From assembly GCA_009776695.1 (NCBI GenBank), contig WRNI01000003.1, forward strand, positions 13,655 to 32,680: a stretch of 19,026 nucleotides of DNA, in the 5' to 3' direction. A program made the translations under genes and the position numbers. The notes beneath the pieces were generated by a model that was not told where the DNA came from, ran no database searches, and was given only the letters and a program-made list of their open reading frames with translations. Origin of the DNA: Methanomassiliicoccaceae archaeon. Lineage in GTDB: Archaea; Thermoplasmatota; Thermoplasmata; Methanomassiliicoccales; Methanomethylophilaceae. Numbering within the stretch: position 1 is the first letter of the stretch; each line of letters begins with the position of its first letter. Below, piece by piece: positions 7,250-13,475 of this stretch.

Positions 7250-7630
7250 CTACCGTTTGTACAGACCGATGAGATACGGTATCTCGAGGGCAGATTCATA
7301 AGCAATCTCCGCTTCTTCTTCGGATATCTTGTCCTTGTCCATTTCAGGATACCGCACATCCACCGCATATGATTCCAATATGCCGGCGATCTCAACTGCC
7401 CGAAGGATGTCAGGGGAATCTGGAAATGCCTCCAGCAACGTAAGAAGGTTATGAACCTTGGGCGGGGTCGCTCCCATCTCTGCGAGCTTTGCTTTGATCA
7501 TCTTCTCGGCATACTGCTGTGCATGAAAGCAAAGAGAATCCTTGGGATAGTCCTTGTGTGATCTCAAGATGTCCATGGTCATGAGATCGCTCATCGCCTT
7601 ATCCGCATAATCTGATGCTTTAGGCCTCAT
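7250..7630 (-). CDS. HEPN-domain protein, partner of a MNT nucleotidyltransferase
   Basis: 126 residues, all-helical, with the HEPN signature FHAQQYAEKMIKAKL (35-49), KVHNLLTLL (58-66) and YAVDVRYP (88-95). This is the family in which 'FHAQQAAEK' and 'HDLxxLL' are typical. The RNase motif Rx4-6H of toxin HEPN proteins is not present: Arg93 has no His at the right distance. It therefore belongs to the branch thought to bind nucleotide or act with MNT rather than to cleave RNA. It overlaps the MNT stop by 11 bases from ATG 7630 (TTG 7639 is a poorer alternative), so translation is coupled. It ends in TAG, the only one in the window, followed three codons later by TGA. Confidence 0.88.
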   Translation of the reverse strand: MRPKASDYADKAMSDLMTMDILRSHKDYPKDSLCFHAQQYAEKMIKAKLAEMGATPPKVHNLLTLLEAFPDSPDILRAVEIAGILESYAVDVRYPEMDKDKISEEEAEIAYESALEIPYLIGLYKR

Positions 7631-7934
7631 AAGCCACAACTCCCGTCTTTGATATCTCGCTGGCGAACGATGATTCGTCGTTTCTGAGCCTTTCGTACTC
7701 TTCGGGCGTCAGGACAAATATGTCCATAGCGACAGGAATGCCCCTCATGGCCACCCGGATGGGCACAGACCTTCTGTAATATGATAACTCCGTGCTCATT
7801 ACAACAAGAATGTCGACATCGCTGTCGGCGGTGGCGGTGCCGTTGGCCACAGACCCGAATATGACGATCTTATCAGGAGAGAACCCGCTGACGATCCTTT
7901 CAATGATACTGTCCAGAACGGCGCTGTCGAACAT
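7620..7934 (-). CDS. MNT-type minimal nucleotidyltransferase
   Basis: 104 residues with the full catalytic signature of DNA-polymerase-beta-like minimal nucleotidyltransferases: Gly27-Ser28, then Asp39-x-Asp41 (GSx10DxD) and a third acid at Asp71 (AMDIF). In MntA-HepT pairs this protein is the antitoxin and adds AMP groups to the HEPN toxin. All three acids are intact, so activity is expected. Translation signals are strong: GGAGGT (7940-7945) lies 5 bases before ATG 7934, and a TTTATAAG box sits at 7968-7975. The mRNA would start near 7946, so the ribosome binding site is at its very 5' end. It is the first gene of a two-gene unit with HEPN. Confidence 0.92.
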   Translation of the reverse strand: MFDSAVLDSIIERIVSGFSPDKIVIFGSVANGTATADSDVDILVVMSTELSYYRRSVPIRVAMRGIPVAMDIFVLTPEEYERLRNDESSFASEISKTGVVAYEA

Positions 7935-7939
7935 CGGAT

Positions 7940-7975
7940 ACCTCCGGAACGTAATCCGCAGAACCGACTTATAAA
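7940..7975 (-). promoter_or_regulatory. Promoter and strong ribosome binding site of the MNT-HEPN pair
   Basis: TTTATAAG (7968-7975, minus strand) is followed 22 bases later by GGAGGT (7940-7945). This is the best Shine-Dalgarno sequence in the window, while many housekeeping neighbours appear leaderless. Confidence 0.6.
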
Positions 7976-8025
7976 TGCTTCCACGGTCCTGCCGTATTTC
8001 CTATTCTCAGGCATTCGCCGCGGCA

Positions 8026-8766
8026 TCAGCCGTAAAGGAAATCTTTGTTGCCCGTTCCCAGTGACGGCGAGTTCGAGTCCATACGTTTCTCGATCTCCTC
8101 CGCCTCCTTGTATAACGGTTCGGTGTCTATCTTCAGTTCGGGAAGCATTCTCGCCAGCGGCTCCATCAGCTTGGCGGCGCCCCTCGGGTCAGGCATGTCC
8201 GTTCTCGCAGGTCCCAGTATCGCGAGAACGTCCATGTTCCGCATCGCGCCCTCGTACAGCATCACACCGGACGTCCCCCTCACGAGGCTGTCCTCCAGCC
8301 TCTCGATGGAATATTTTTTCATTATCTCGCTGGCCGAAGGCGTCGACCCGACGCCGAGTATCCCCGAGTCGGTATCAAAGAAAGGTATGCCCTCGAGGCA
8401 TATCACCGTCTTCACGTTATTCTCGGCGAACCAGTCGAGAAGCGTGACGGCGAGCGGATGGTGCTGCTCGATCTTGGGCATGAACTCCGATGTGACAACT
8501 ATAAGACCATCGCAGTTCATACCGTCCTCGTCGCAATTACGTTCGCCGGCGTACAGCCTTATCGGAGGGTACGGGACGCCGTTCTGCACCACCGCGTACG
8601 GAGGGAACTCAGGCGAACTTATGGCGCCGACGACCTCAAGCTCTAACGATCTTGCCAGAAAGTTGGCGGCGATCGAACTGGCCAGCCCTATGCTTGGAAA
8701 ACCGACCACCGCTATCGGATCGCTCCAACTGATATCTTTGTACCTGTGCACGGCGAACCCTGTCAT
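8026..8766 (-). CDS. PAC2-family protein (archaeal proteasome-assembly-chaperone-like)
   Basis: 246 residues. The N-terminus has the PAC2 hallmark GFPSIGLASSIAANFL near 22-37, followed by the SPEFPPYAVVQNG strand, the LIVVTSEFMP strand, and the CLEGIPFF and GVGSTPSASEIM turns typical of archaeal PAC2/PbaB-like proteins. The C-terminal 45 residues are a charged helical tail (PLYKEAEEIEKRMDS). Eukaryotic PAC2 and archaeal PbaB help assemble the 20S proteasome, but most archaeal paralogues are uncharacterised. ATG 8766 has no ribosome binding site and lies about 27 bp from the shared TATA box at 8790-8797, so a leaderless mRNA is likely. It is divergent from the M16 peptidase, which could make this a small protein-quality-control locus. 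Confidence 0.88.
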   Translation of the reverse strand: MTGFAVHRYKDISWSDPIAVVGFPSIGLASSIAANFLARSLELEVVGAISSPEFPPYAVVQNGVPYPPIRLYAGERNCDEDGMNCDGLIVVTSEFMPKIEQHHPLAVTLLDWFAENNVKTVICLEGIPFFDTDSGILGVGSTPSASEIMKKYSIERLEDSLVRGTSGVMLYEGAMRNMDVLAILGPARTDMPDPRGAAKLMEPLARMLPELKIDTEPLYKEAEEIEKRMDSNSPSLGTGNKDFLYG

Positions 8767-8789
8767 ATGTCACGATATGATGTAAATCA

Positions 8790-8797
8790 TATTAATA
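8790..8797. promoter_or_regulatory. Single palindromic TATA box shared by two divergent leaderless genes
   Basis: TATTAATA is its own reverse complement. It sits in the 50-base gap, about 27 bp from the PAC2 ATG (8766) and about 24 bp from the M16 GTG (8817). No second AT-rich element or ribosome binding site is seen on either side. Confidence 0.6.
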
Positions 8798-8816
8798 CAC
8801 CGAACGTTACGCATGC

Positions 8817-10082
8817 GTGAACAATATTTCATTAAAGCATACGGACGCGGGGATACCCGTCGTGACCGAGAACATAAGAACAATGAGCGCAGGGTTCATG
8901 GTCGCCGTCGGAACGGGATCGAGAGATGAGAAAAAGGAGACAGGCGGCATATCCCATTTACTGGAGCACGTTGTGTTCAGAGGTACCAAAAAAAGAACGT
9001 CGCTTCAGATATCCAAGGAGATGGAGGGCGCCGGCGGGGAGATGAACGCGTTCACGTCCAAGGAGATGACCGCATTTTACGGGATAACGCTAAAGGATAC
9101 CGCGGACGTGGCCAAAGAATTAGTGGCGGACATATGCACGGAACCGCTGATATCCGAGAATGACGTGGAACTGGAGAAGAAGATCGTTCTCCAGGAGATA
9201 AGCATGTGGGAGAACGATCCCGATTCATATATTCACAAACTGTTCGCGGAGACGTTATGGGACGGTCACGAACTGTCGCAGAACGAGGCGGGCGAAGCTG
9301 ACATTGTATCATCGTTACGCGCATCCGATCTGAGGGCGTACTTCGAAGAAAGGTACAAGCATCCGAACATCGCCGTGATCGCATGCGGTGGCGTTGACGG
9401 AAATGATGTAAAGAAATGGGCGCAGGACGCGTTCGATCCCATAGGCACCGTGAAGAAAATATCAAGGAAGCGGCCGGTGATGACCGGTTCCGCGTACAGG
9501 CTGTTTCCCAGAAAAGGGGATCATACGTACACGGGGATGGGATTTCATGCCTATCCGGCGGATCATCCGGACAGGGCGGCGCTGAAGCTTCTCACAGCGG
9601 TACTCGGCGCCGGGATGAGCTCAAGGCTGTTCCAGAGAGTAAGAGAAGAGAAGGCGCTTGTATACTCAATATTCACAACCATAGATCAAAACTCCGACGC
9701 CGGCTCGATGGCAGCGTTCATGTCCTCAACGGAAGATAACGCGTCCGCCGCTATCATGACCGCCGCCGCGGCCATGAAGGAGCTGCGCGACGAAGGTCTC
9801 GGCAAAGGAGAGCTTGACATGGCTAGAAACCTTCTGAAAGGCGCCACCGTAAGAAAGATGGAGTCCACCGACAGCAGGTTGTACAGGATGACGAAGACGT
9901 TCATGCTTACCGGAAAGGCGGAGCCGTTCACTAACGACCTTGACGCTCTGGACCGCATCACGGAAGAGGATGTCATGAAAGTGGCCGAGGATGTCATCAA
10001 TGCAAAGAAGCTGAACATCGCCGTGTACGGAAAGAGGACAAAAGAACTGTCAAAGATGACAACAGATCAGATCGATCTCTGA
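8817..10082 (+). CDS. M16-family zinc peptidase (processing-peptidase-like)
   Basis: 421 residues, the usual length of single-unit M16B peptidases. The inverted zinc motif HLLEH is at 47-51, with a third ligand Glu127 in IVLQEI about 76 residues on, as the family requires. The segment GAGGEMNAFTSKEMTAFYG and the C-terminal half, with SSRLFQRVREEKALVYSI, match the substrate-chamber and Arg/Tyr regions of mitochondrial processing peptidase relatives. There is no signal peptide, so it is cytoplasmic and probably degrades peptides. The start is GTG 8817, about 24 bp after the shared TATA box; an ATG at 8813 is out of frame. The last 16 bases overlap the convergent hydrogenase maturation protease gene. 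Confidence 0.93.
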   Translation: MNNISLKHTDAGIPVVTENIRTMSAGFMVAVGTGSRDEKKETGGISHLLEHVVFRGTKKRTSLQISKEMEGAGGEMNAFTSKEMTAFYGITLKDTADVAKELVADICTEPLISENDVELEKKIVLQEISMWENDPDSYIHKLFAETLWDGHELSQNEAGEADIVSSLRASDLRAYFEERYKHPNIAVIACGGVDGNDVKKWAQDAFDPIGTVKKISRKRPVMTGSAYRLFPRKGDHTYTGMGFHAYPADHPDRAALKLLTAVLGAGMSSRLFQRVREEKALVYSIFTTIDQNSDAGSMAAFMSSTEDNASAAIMTAAAAMKELRDEGLGKGELDMARNLLKGATVRKMESTDSRLYRMTKTFMLTGKAEPFTNDLDALDRITEEDVMKVAEDVINAKKLNIAVYGKRTKELSKMTTDQIDL

Positions 10083-10561
10083 ATTTCGTCCACGATATTC
10101 AGAACGGCGTTCACCGCATCAGGCAATGCCGACGCGACGGCGTCGGTCATTTCTTCGCTTACCGTGATGATGTCCGATACCTCTATCGCAACGAATCTCA
10201 CCGTCTCGGGCATGCCGTCGGGATCGAGCTGCCTTCCGATGCGCATTGCCGTCGCCAGATTCATCTCATGCGCCGACGCGTTCGCGACAGTATGCTCAAT
10301 ATCATCGGGATCGAATATTATTACCGTCCCAGGCTCGTATGCGCCGGTCTGTATCGCATCGACGATGATCACGTTCCTGTACCCTGAGATTATCGGGATG
10401 ATGTCAAGGCCGCCTATGGCCTCCTGTTTCGTTTCAACGTTCGGCAGGTCCATCGATGCTATCGCGTCAGCAACCCTCAGACCTATCGCGTCATCGGACA
10501 TTATCGGGCTTCCCAATCCAATGATAAGCACGGTGTCCGACAGCTTTCCATCACAGCTCAT
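10067..10561 (-). CDS. Hydrogenase maturation protease (HyaD/HybD/HycI/FrhD family)
   Basis: 164 residues. Cleaves the C-terminal peptide of the large subunit of a [NiFe] hydrogenase after nickel insertion. The nickel-sensing ligands are visible by alignment with HybD: Asp24 in GSPIMSDDAIG (usually Glu), the Asp of IIVDAIQTG, and the His of SAHEMNL. AIEVSD matches the following strand. In a hydrogenotrophic methanogen the target would be the Mvh or a membrane hydrogenase large subunit; none lies in the window. ATG 10561 lies about 29 bp from CTATATAG (10587-10594). The gene is divergent from the ModE-like regulator and overlaps the convergent M16 stop by 16 bases. Confidence 0.88.
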   Translation of the reverse strand: MSCDGKLSDTVLIIGLGSPIMSDDAIGLRVADAIASMDLPNVETKQEAIGGLDIIPIISGYRNVIIVDAIQTGAYEPGTVIIFDPDDIEHTVANASAHEMNLATAMRIGRQLDPDGMPETVRFVAIEVSDIITVSEEMTDAVASALPDAVNAVLNIVDEIQRSI

Positions 10562-10586
10562 ACAGCATCGCCAGCACCGTGGTCCG

Positions 10587-10636
10587 CTATATAGGTTCCG
10601 AGGGCCGGCGGGACCCGTTGCTTCATCTCTAAATAC
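10587..10636. promoter_or_regulatory. Divergent promoters: maturation protease and ModE-like regulator
   Basis: CTATATAG (10587-10594), itself palindromic, is correctly placed for the leftward gene. TCTAAATAC (10628-10636) is centred 25 bp before GTG 10657 of the rightward gene. The two lie in a 95-base intergenic region with no ribosome binding site near the right-hand start. Confidence 0.5.
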
Positions 10637-10656
10637 GCAGCATGCGATAACGTACC

Positions 10657-11463
10657 GTGGAAAAAATAAGGATAAAGGCGGTCGCGGCGTCCGGCGGGAG
10701 AACGATAACGGAAAGGCAGCTTGATGTCCTGAACGCGGTGAACGAAAGCGGAAGCATTAACGCAGCGGCAAGGATGCTGAATATATCGGCATCGGTGGCG
10801 TACCGGCATATCAGGGAGATGGGTTCCGTCACCGGTGAACCTCTGATAAAGGCAACGCCCAGAGGTTCCGTTCTTACGAAGCACGGGATCGAGATATTAA
10901 GGTCCGTGCGGCTTGCCGATATCAGGCTATCATCGGAAAGAAGGTTCACCGTCGCCTGTTCCCCGGTGACGGAGGAGCTTCTCATGTCGGCGCTTTCGTC
11001 AACAGGCACGGACGCCGATCTTGTGATATCCGACGACGGCATGAATATGAGATCGCTCGGAAAGGATGACGTTGACGTCGTCATATTGGATGATCCCGTT
11101 CATGTTCTTGATGACGCTGCGTTACAATGGCAGGAGATAGGCCAGATGGGTATGGTGCATATCGATAAGGGAACGTCATACATCAGGTATCGTTACGGAG
11201 CGCAGAGGATAGCGTTCAGGCATTTGGATTCGATCAGTAAAGAATACACAATAGATTCGGAGACGTTATCTTTGAATGACCTTATCAATTCCGGCAAGAG
11301 TTTTTTCGTGGATGATGTCCTTCTGATGAGGAAGAACATAAAATTACGCAGTTCCACAGATCCGGCATTGCTCAGACATTCGATACTTGCTGTGTATCGT
11401 GAGACGTCCGAAGATATCGAAAGGTTGGTGAACGAGCTTCTGAAGAGGAAACAGCACAGCTGA
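10657..11463 (+). CDS. ModE/LysR-like transcriptional regulator with HTH and ligand-binding-like C half
   Basis: 268 residues. Residues about 21-75 form a winged helix of the ModE N-terminal type (ITERQLDVLNAVNESGSINA, then ARMLNISASVAYRHIREM), which is close to LysR. Residues about 100-240 alternate strands and helices like a degenerate periplasmic-binding-protein-like effector domain (FTVACSPVTEELLMSAL, DVVILDD). There is no molybdate-binding MOP domain and no membrane segment. It is the archaeal ModE-like architecture; the ligand is unknown. The likely start is GTG 10657, leaderless from TCTAAATAC. Position between the hydrogenase maturation gene and hdrCB makes it a candidate regulator of either, and repeats fill the spacer that follows. 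Confidence 0.75.
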   Translation: MEKIRIKAVAASGGRTITERQLDVLNAVNESGSINAAARMLNISASVAYRHIREMGSVTGEPLIKATPRGSVLTKHGIEILRSVRLADIRLSSERRFTVACSPVTEELLMSALSSTGTDADLVISDDGMNMRSLGKDDVDVVILDDPVHVLDDAALQWQEIGQMGMVHIDKGTSYIRYRYGAQRIAFRHLDSISKEYTIDSETLSLNDLINSGKSFFVDDVLLMRKNIKLRSSTDPALLRHSILAVYRETSEDIERLVNELLKRKQHS

Positions 11464-11568
11464 TAACGGAACGGTGCAGCTGAAAAGGAAACAGCACGGC
11501 GGAAAGAGAATGGTATTGCTGAATGATATGGTATTGCTGTATACGGCAATACTCCTCTGAAAACAGCA
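11440..11568. repeat. Cluster of direct and inverted repeats between the regulator gene and hdrC
   Basis: CTGAAGAGGAAACAGCAC begins at 11440 (the gene's own 3' end). A near copy with one mismatch begins at 11480, 40 bases on, and a shorter CTGAAAACAGCA begins at 11557. ATGGTATTGCTG occurs exactly at 11510-11521 and 11528-11539. GTATTGC (11531-11537) pairs with GCAATAC (11546-11552) around an 8-base loop. These lie upstream of the hdrC TATA box and could be operator sites or debris of a small tandem duplication. Confidence 0.6.
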
Positions 11569-11572
11569 TTCC

Positions 11573-11610
11573 TTATTATATACAAAAACAACGCTCACGT
11601 GTTCCAGGTA
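11573..11610 (+). promoter_or_regulatory. hdrC promoter and ribosome binding site
   Basis: TTATTATATAC (11573-11583) would start transcription near 11604. AGGTA (11606-11610) lies 5 bases before ATG 11616, so the leader is only about 12 bases. The start is confirmed by this ribosome binding site and by HdrC family length; the frame upstream is open but not coding-like. Confidence 0.6.
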
Positions 11611-11615
11611 ATACT

Positions 11616-12110
11616 ATGGTAACACCGGCACCGACATTTACGGAAGAGATAGCCGCAAGCGGCGGCTCCAGTATCATGCAGTGCTTCCAGTGCGGTACCT
11701 GCACCGCCAGCTGCCCTTCGGGCAAGTACATGGCGTACAGGACCAGGAAGCTCATGAGGGCCGCTCAGCTGGGACTGAAAGATGAGACGATAAACAGCGA
11801 GGACCTTTGGCACTGCACAACGTGCTACACATGCGCGGAGAGATGTCCGCGCGATGTGAAGATCGTTGACATCGTCACCGCGTTAAGGAACATAGCCGTC
11901 GCAAACGGTAAATTGTACGAAGGACACAAAAAAGTGGCCGCCAATCTGATAAAAGTTGGTCACACCGTCGATAACAACGACAAGATCAAAGCGCTCAGAA
12001 AGGAACTGGGCCTTCCGGAGAGCCCTCCGACGGTCATGGTCGACGCAAAGGCGAAAGCGGACTTCGATAAGATTCTCGAACTCACGGGATTCAACAAGCT
12101 GGTGGTCTGA
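11616..12110 (+). CDS. hdrC: CoB-CoM heterodisulfide reductase subunit C
   Basis: 164 residues, a normal HdrC length. Two ferredoxin-like [4Fe-4S] motifs are intact: CFQCGTCTASCP (Cys 23, 26, 29, 33) and CTTCYTCAERCP (Cys 67, 70, 73, 77). HdrC passes electrons from the HdrA flavin to the HdrB active site in the cytoplasmic HdrABC complex, which with MvhADG couples reduction of CoM-S-S-CoB to ferredoxin reduction. The last base of the stop is the first base of the hdrB ATG, so the two are translationally coupled. hdrA is not in the window; in several methanogens it is encoded apart from hdrCB. Confidence 0.95.
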   Translation: MVTPAPTFTEEIAASGGSSIMQCFQCGTCTASCPSGKYMAYRTRKLMRAAQLGLKDETINSEDLWHCTTCYTCAERCPRDVKIVDIVTALRNIAVANGKLYEGHKKVAANLIKVGHTVDNNDKIKALRKELGLPESPPTVMVDAKAKADFDKILELTGFNKLVV

Positions 12111-12955
12111 TGGCAAAATATGCGTTTTTCTTAGGATGCATCGCACCTCTGAGATATCCGGGCATCGAGAGATCAACAAGGGACGTATGCAAAGCATTGG
12201 GCGTCGAGCTCGTTGACCTCAAGGACGCGAGCTGCTGTCCCGCTCCCGGTGTGATAAAATCGTTCAGCAAAGATACGTGGTTAGCGGCGGCGGCGAGGAA
12301 CCTCGCGCTCGCTGAGAAAGAGGGACTGGACATCCTGACGATATGCAACGGCTGCTACGGTTCATTGTTCGACGCGGCGCACGAGCTGCACGAGGACAAG
12401 AAATTACTGGACAGCGTGAATAAGATACTCGCCGAGATAGGTCTCAAATACAGCGGCGGGACGAAGGTAAGGCATTTCGCCGAAGTTCTGTACAAGGACG
12501 TCGGTGTTGACAAAATAAAGGAAGCAGTCAAGAAACCCCTGGACTACAAGGCGGCGGCGTTCTACGGATGCCACTTCCTGAAACCGAGCGGGATCAAGAA
12601 ACTGGACGACCCGGAGAACCCGAAGATGCTGGATGAGCTTATCGCCGCCGTCGGAGCGGAGAGCATGCCCAGAAAGCAGAAGATGATGTGCTGCGGCGCC
12701 GGCGGAGGTCTGAGGTCGCAGTTCGGCGAGAACGCGATGCAGCTGACAAGAGCCAACTTAGAGAACATAAAGGAGGGCGGCGCATCGATGATAATCGACG
12801 TGTGCCCGTTCTGTCATCTGCAGTTCGACGCGGGCCAGAAGGACTCCGGTTTCAATTTCCCGGTGCTGCATTTATCGCAGCTGTACGGGATAGCGATGGG
12901 CATGGATGCAAAAGACCTGGGTCTCAACGCTCACGTGACCCCGGTAAAATTATAA
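12110..12955 (+). CDS. hdrB: CoB-CoM heterodisulfide reductase subunit B
   Basis: 281 residues with two CCG domains, each supplying the Cys set of HdrB's noncubane [4Fe-4S] clusters. The first is Cys10, Cys42-Cys43 (SCCPAPG), Cys79 and Cys82. The second is Cys154, Cys194-Cys195 (MCCGAGGG), Cys232 and Cys235. All are intact, so it should be the catalytic heterodisulfide-reducing subunit. ATG 12110 follows GGTGG of the hdrC end by about 5 bases, a ribosome binding site inside hdrC. The gene ends just before a strong hairpin terminator, so hdrC-hdrB is a two-gene transcript. Confidence 0.95.
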   Translation: MAKYAFFLGCIAPLRYPGIERSTRDVCKALGVELVDLKDASCCPAPGVIKSFSKDTWLAAAARNLALAEKEGLDILTICNGCYGSLFDAAHELHEDKKLLDSVNKILAEIGLKYSGGTKVRHFAEVLYKDVGVDKIKEAVKKPLDYKAAAFYGCHFLKPSGIKKLDDPENPKMLDELIAAVGAESMPRKQKMMCCGAGGGLRSQFGENAMQLTRANLENIKEGGASMIIDVCPFCHLQFDAGQKDSGFNFPVLHLSQLYGIAMGMDAKDLGLNAHVTPVKL

Positions 12956-12960
12956 ACACA

Positions 12961-12984
12961 AAGGGGCGCAAGCCCCTTTTTATA
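12961..12984 (+). terminator. Hairpin terminator of hdrCB
   Basis: AAGGGGC (12961-12967) and GCCCCTT (12972-12978) form a 7-bp stem closing a GCAA tetraloop (a GNRA loop), followed by a T-rich tail. It starts 6 bases after the hdrB stop. Confidence 0.8.
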
Positions 12985-13011
12985 TTCTATTTATCACAAC
13001 CGCAGTAACGT

Positions 13012-13329
13012 TCACTCTATCGTCATATGAACGTCCCGCTTTATTCCAAGTTCGCCGGCCACCTCTATTGCTTTTATAATTGCCGACGGCACAGGACAGG
13101 CGGTATGCGGAAGGTCCTCGCTCGCAAGTTTGTATATGTCCGTTTTGATCATGGGCGTCTCCACGATCATGAAAGCGAACTCAGGCTTGAGGCTCCATGA
13201 TAATTTCAGCACATTCGGGCATTGGCTTTCGATCTTCACGTCAACGTACCCGTCCTCGTTCATCTTCGCGTTTATCACCGAAACCATCTTACAGACGCCC
13301 GCGTCCACGGTAACTTTGCATTCTCCCAT
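13012..13329 (-). CDS. Small conserved cysteine-containing protein, DUF6951-like
   Basis: 105 residues from ATG 13329, which is preceded by AAGGTGTG (13333-13340). A TATA-like CTTTATTAAA lies at 13361-13370. The sequence has the layout I recall for DUF6951. Cys4 and a VDAGVC motif at the N-terminus come first, then a strand ending in ESQCPNV, then HTACPVPSAIIKAIEVAGEL near the C-terminus, which has a His and Cys that could bind metal. The family is found mainly in methanogens and other strict anaerobes, and its function is unknown. It is convergent with hdrCB. The cysteine/histidine set and the anaerobic distribution suggest metal or thiol handling, but that is an inference. Confidence 0.7.
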   Translation of the reverse strand: MGECKVTVDAGVCKMVSVINAKMNEDGYVDVKIESQCPNVLKLSWSLKPEFAFMIVETPMIKTDIYKLASEDLPHTACPVPSAIIKAIEVAGELGIKRDVHMTIE

Positions 13330-13405
13330 TGGCACACCTTGTGAATGCAACCGCTCTGTGTTTAATAAAGATATCTTTCGATGCGGCGATTACGCGGAAG
13401 TGACG

Positions 13406-13436
13406 TTATATAAATTACATCGACGAGCATTTATAC
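13406..13436 (+). promoter_or_regulatory. Promoter region of the DUF6978-like/DUF1828 pair, two TATA-like boxes
   Basis: TTATATAAATT (13406-13416) would start transcription near 13436, and TTTATAC (13430-13436) near 13459. The first would include ATG 13446, the second only ATG 13476. This is why the start of the next gene is uncertain. Confidence 0.5.
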
Positions 13437-13475
13437 TGCAATTGAATGAGGAGCAGGCAGAGAAGGGCAGGGAAG

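Noticed and set aside
7250..7252. TAG of the HEPN gene as an internal pyrrolysine codon
   Set aside because: The readthrough product gains only four residues before TGA, and the protein already has normal length. It is treated as a stop.
8045..8785. Long plus-strand open frame antisense to the PAC2 gene
   Set aside because: It shadows the real gene. It has no recognisable domain, and the opposite strand has clear PAC2 motifs.
11440..11568. CRISPR-like array
   Set aside because: The repeats are few, short and unequal with no regular spacers, and no cas genes are near.
11523..11615. 31-residue N-terminal extension of HdrC
   Set aside because: The stretch overlaps the repeats and the TATA box. 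ATG 11616 has a ribosome binding site and gives normal HdrC length.
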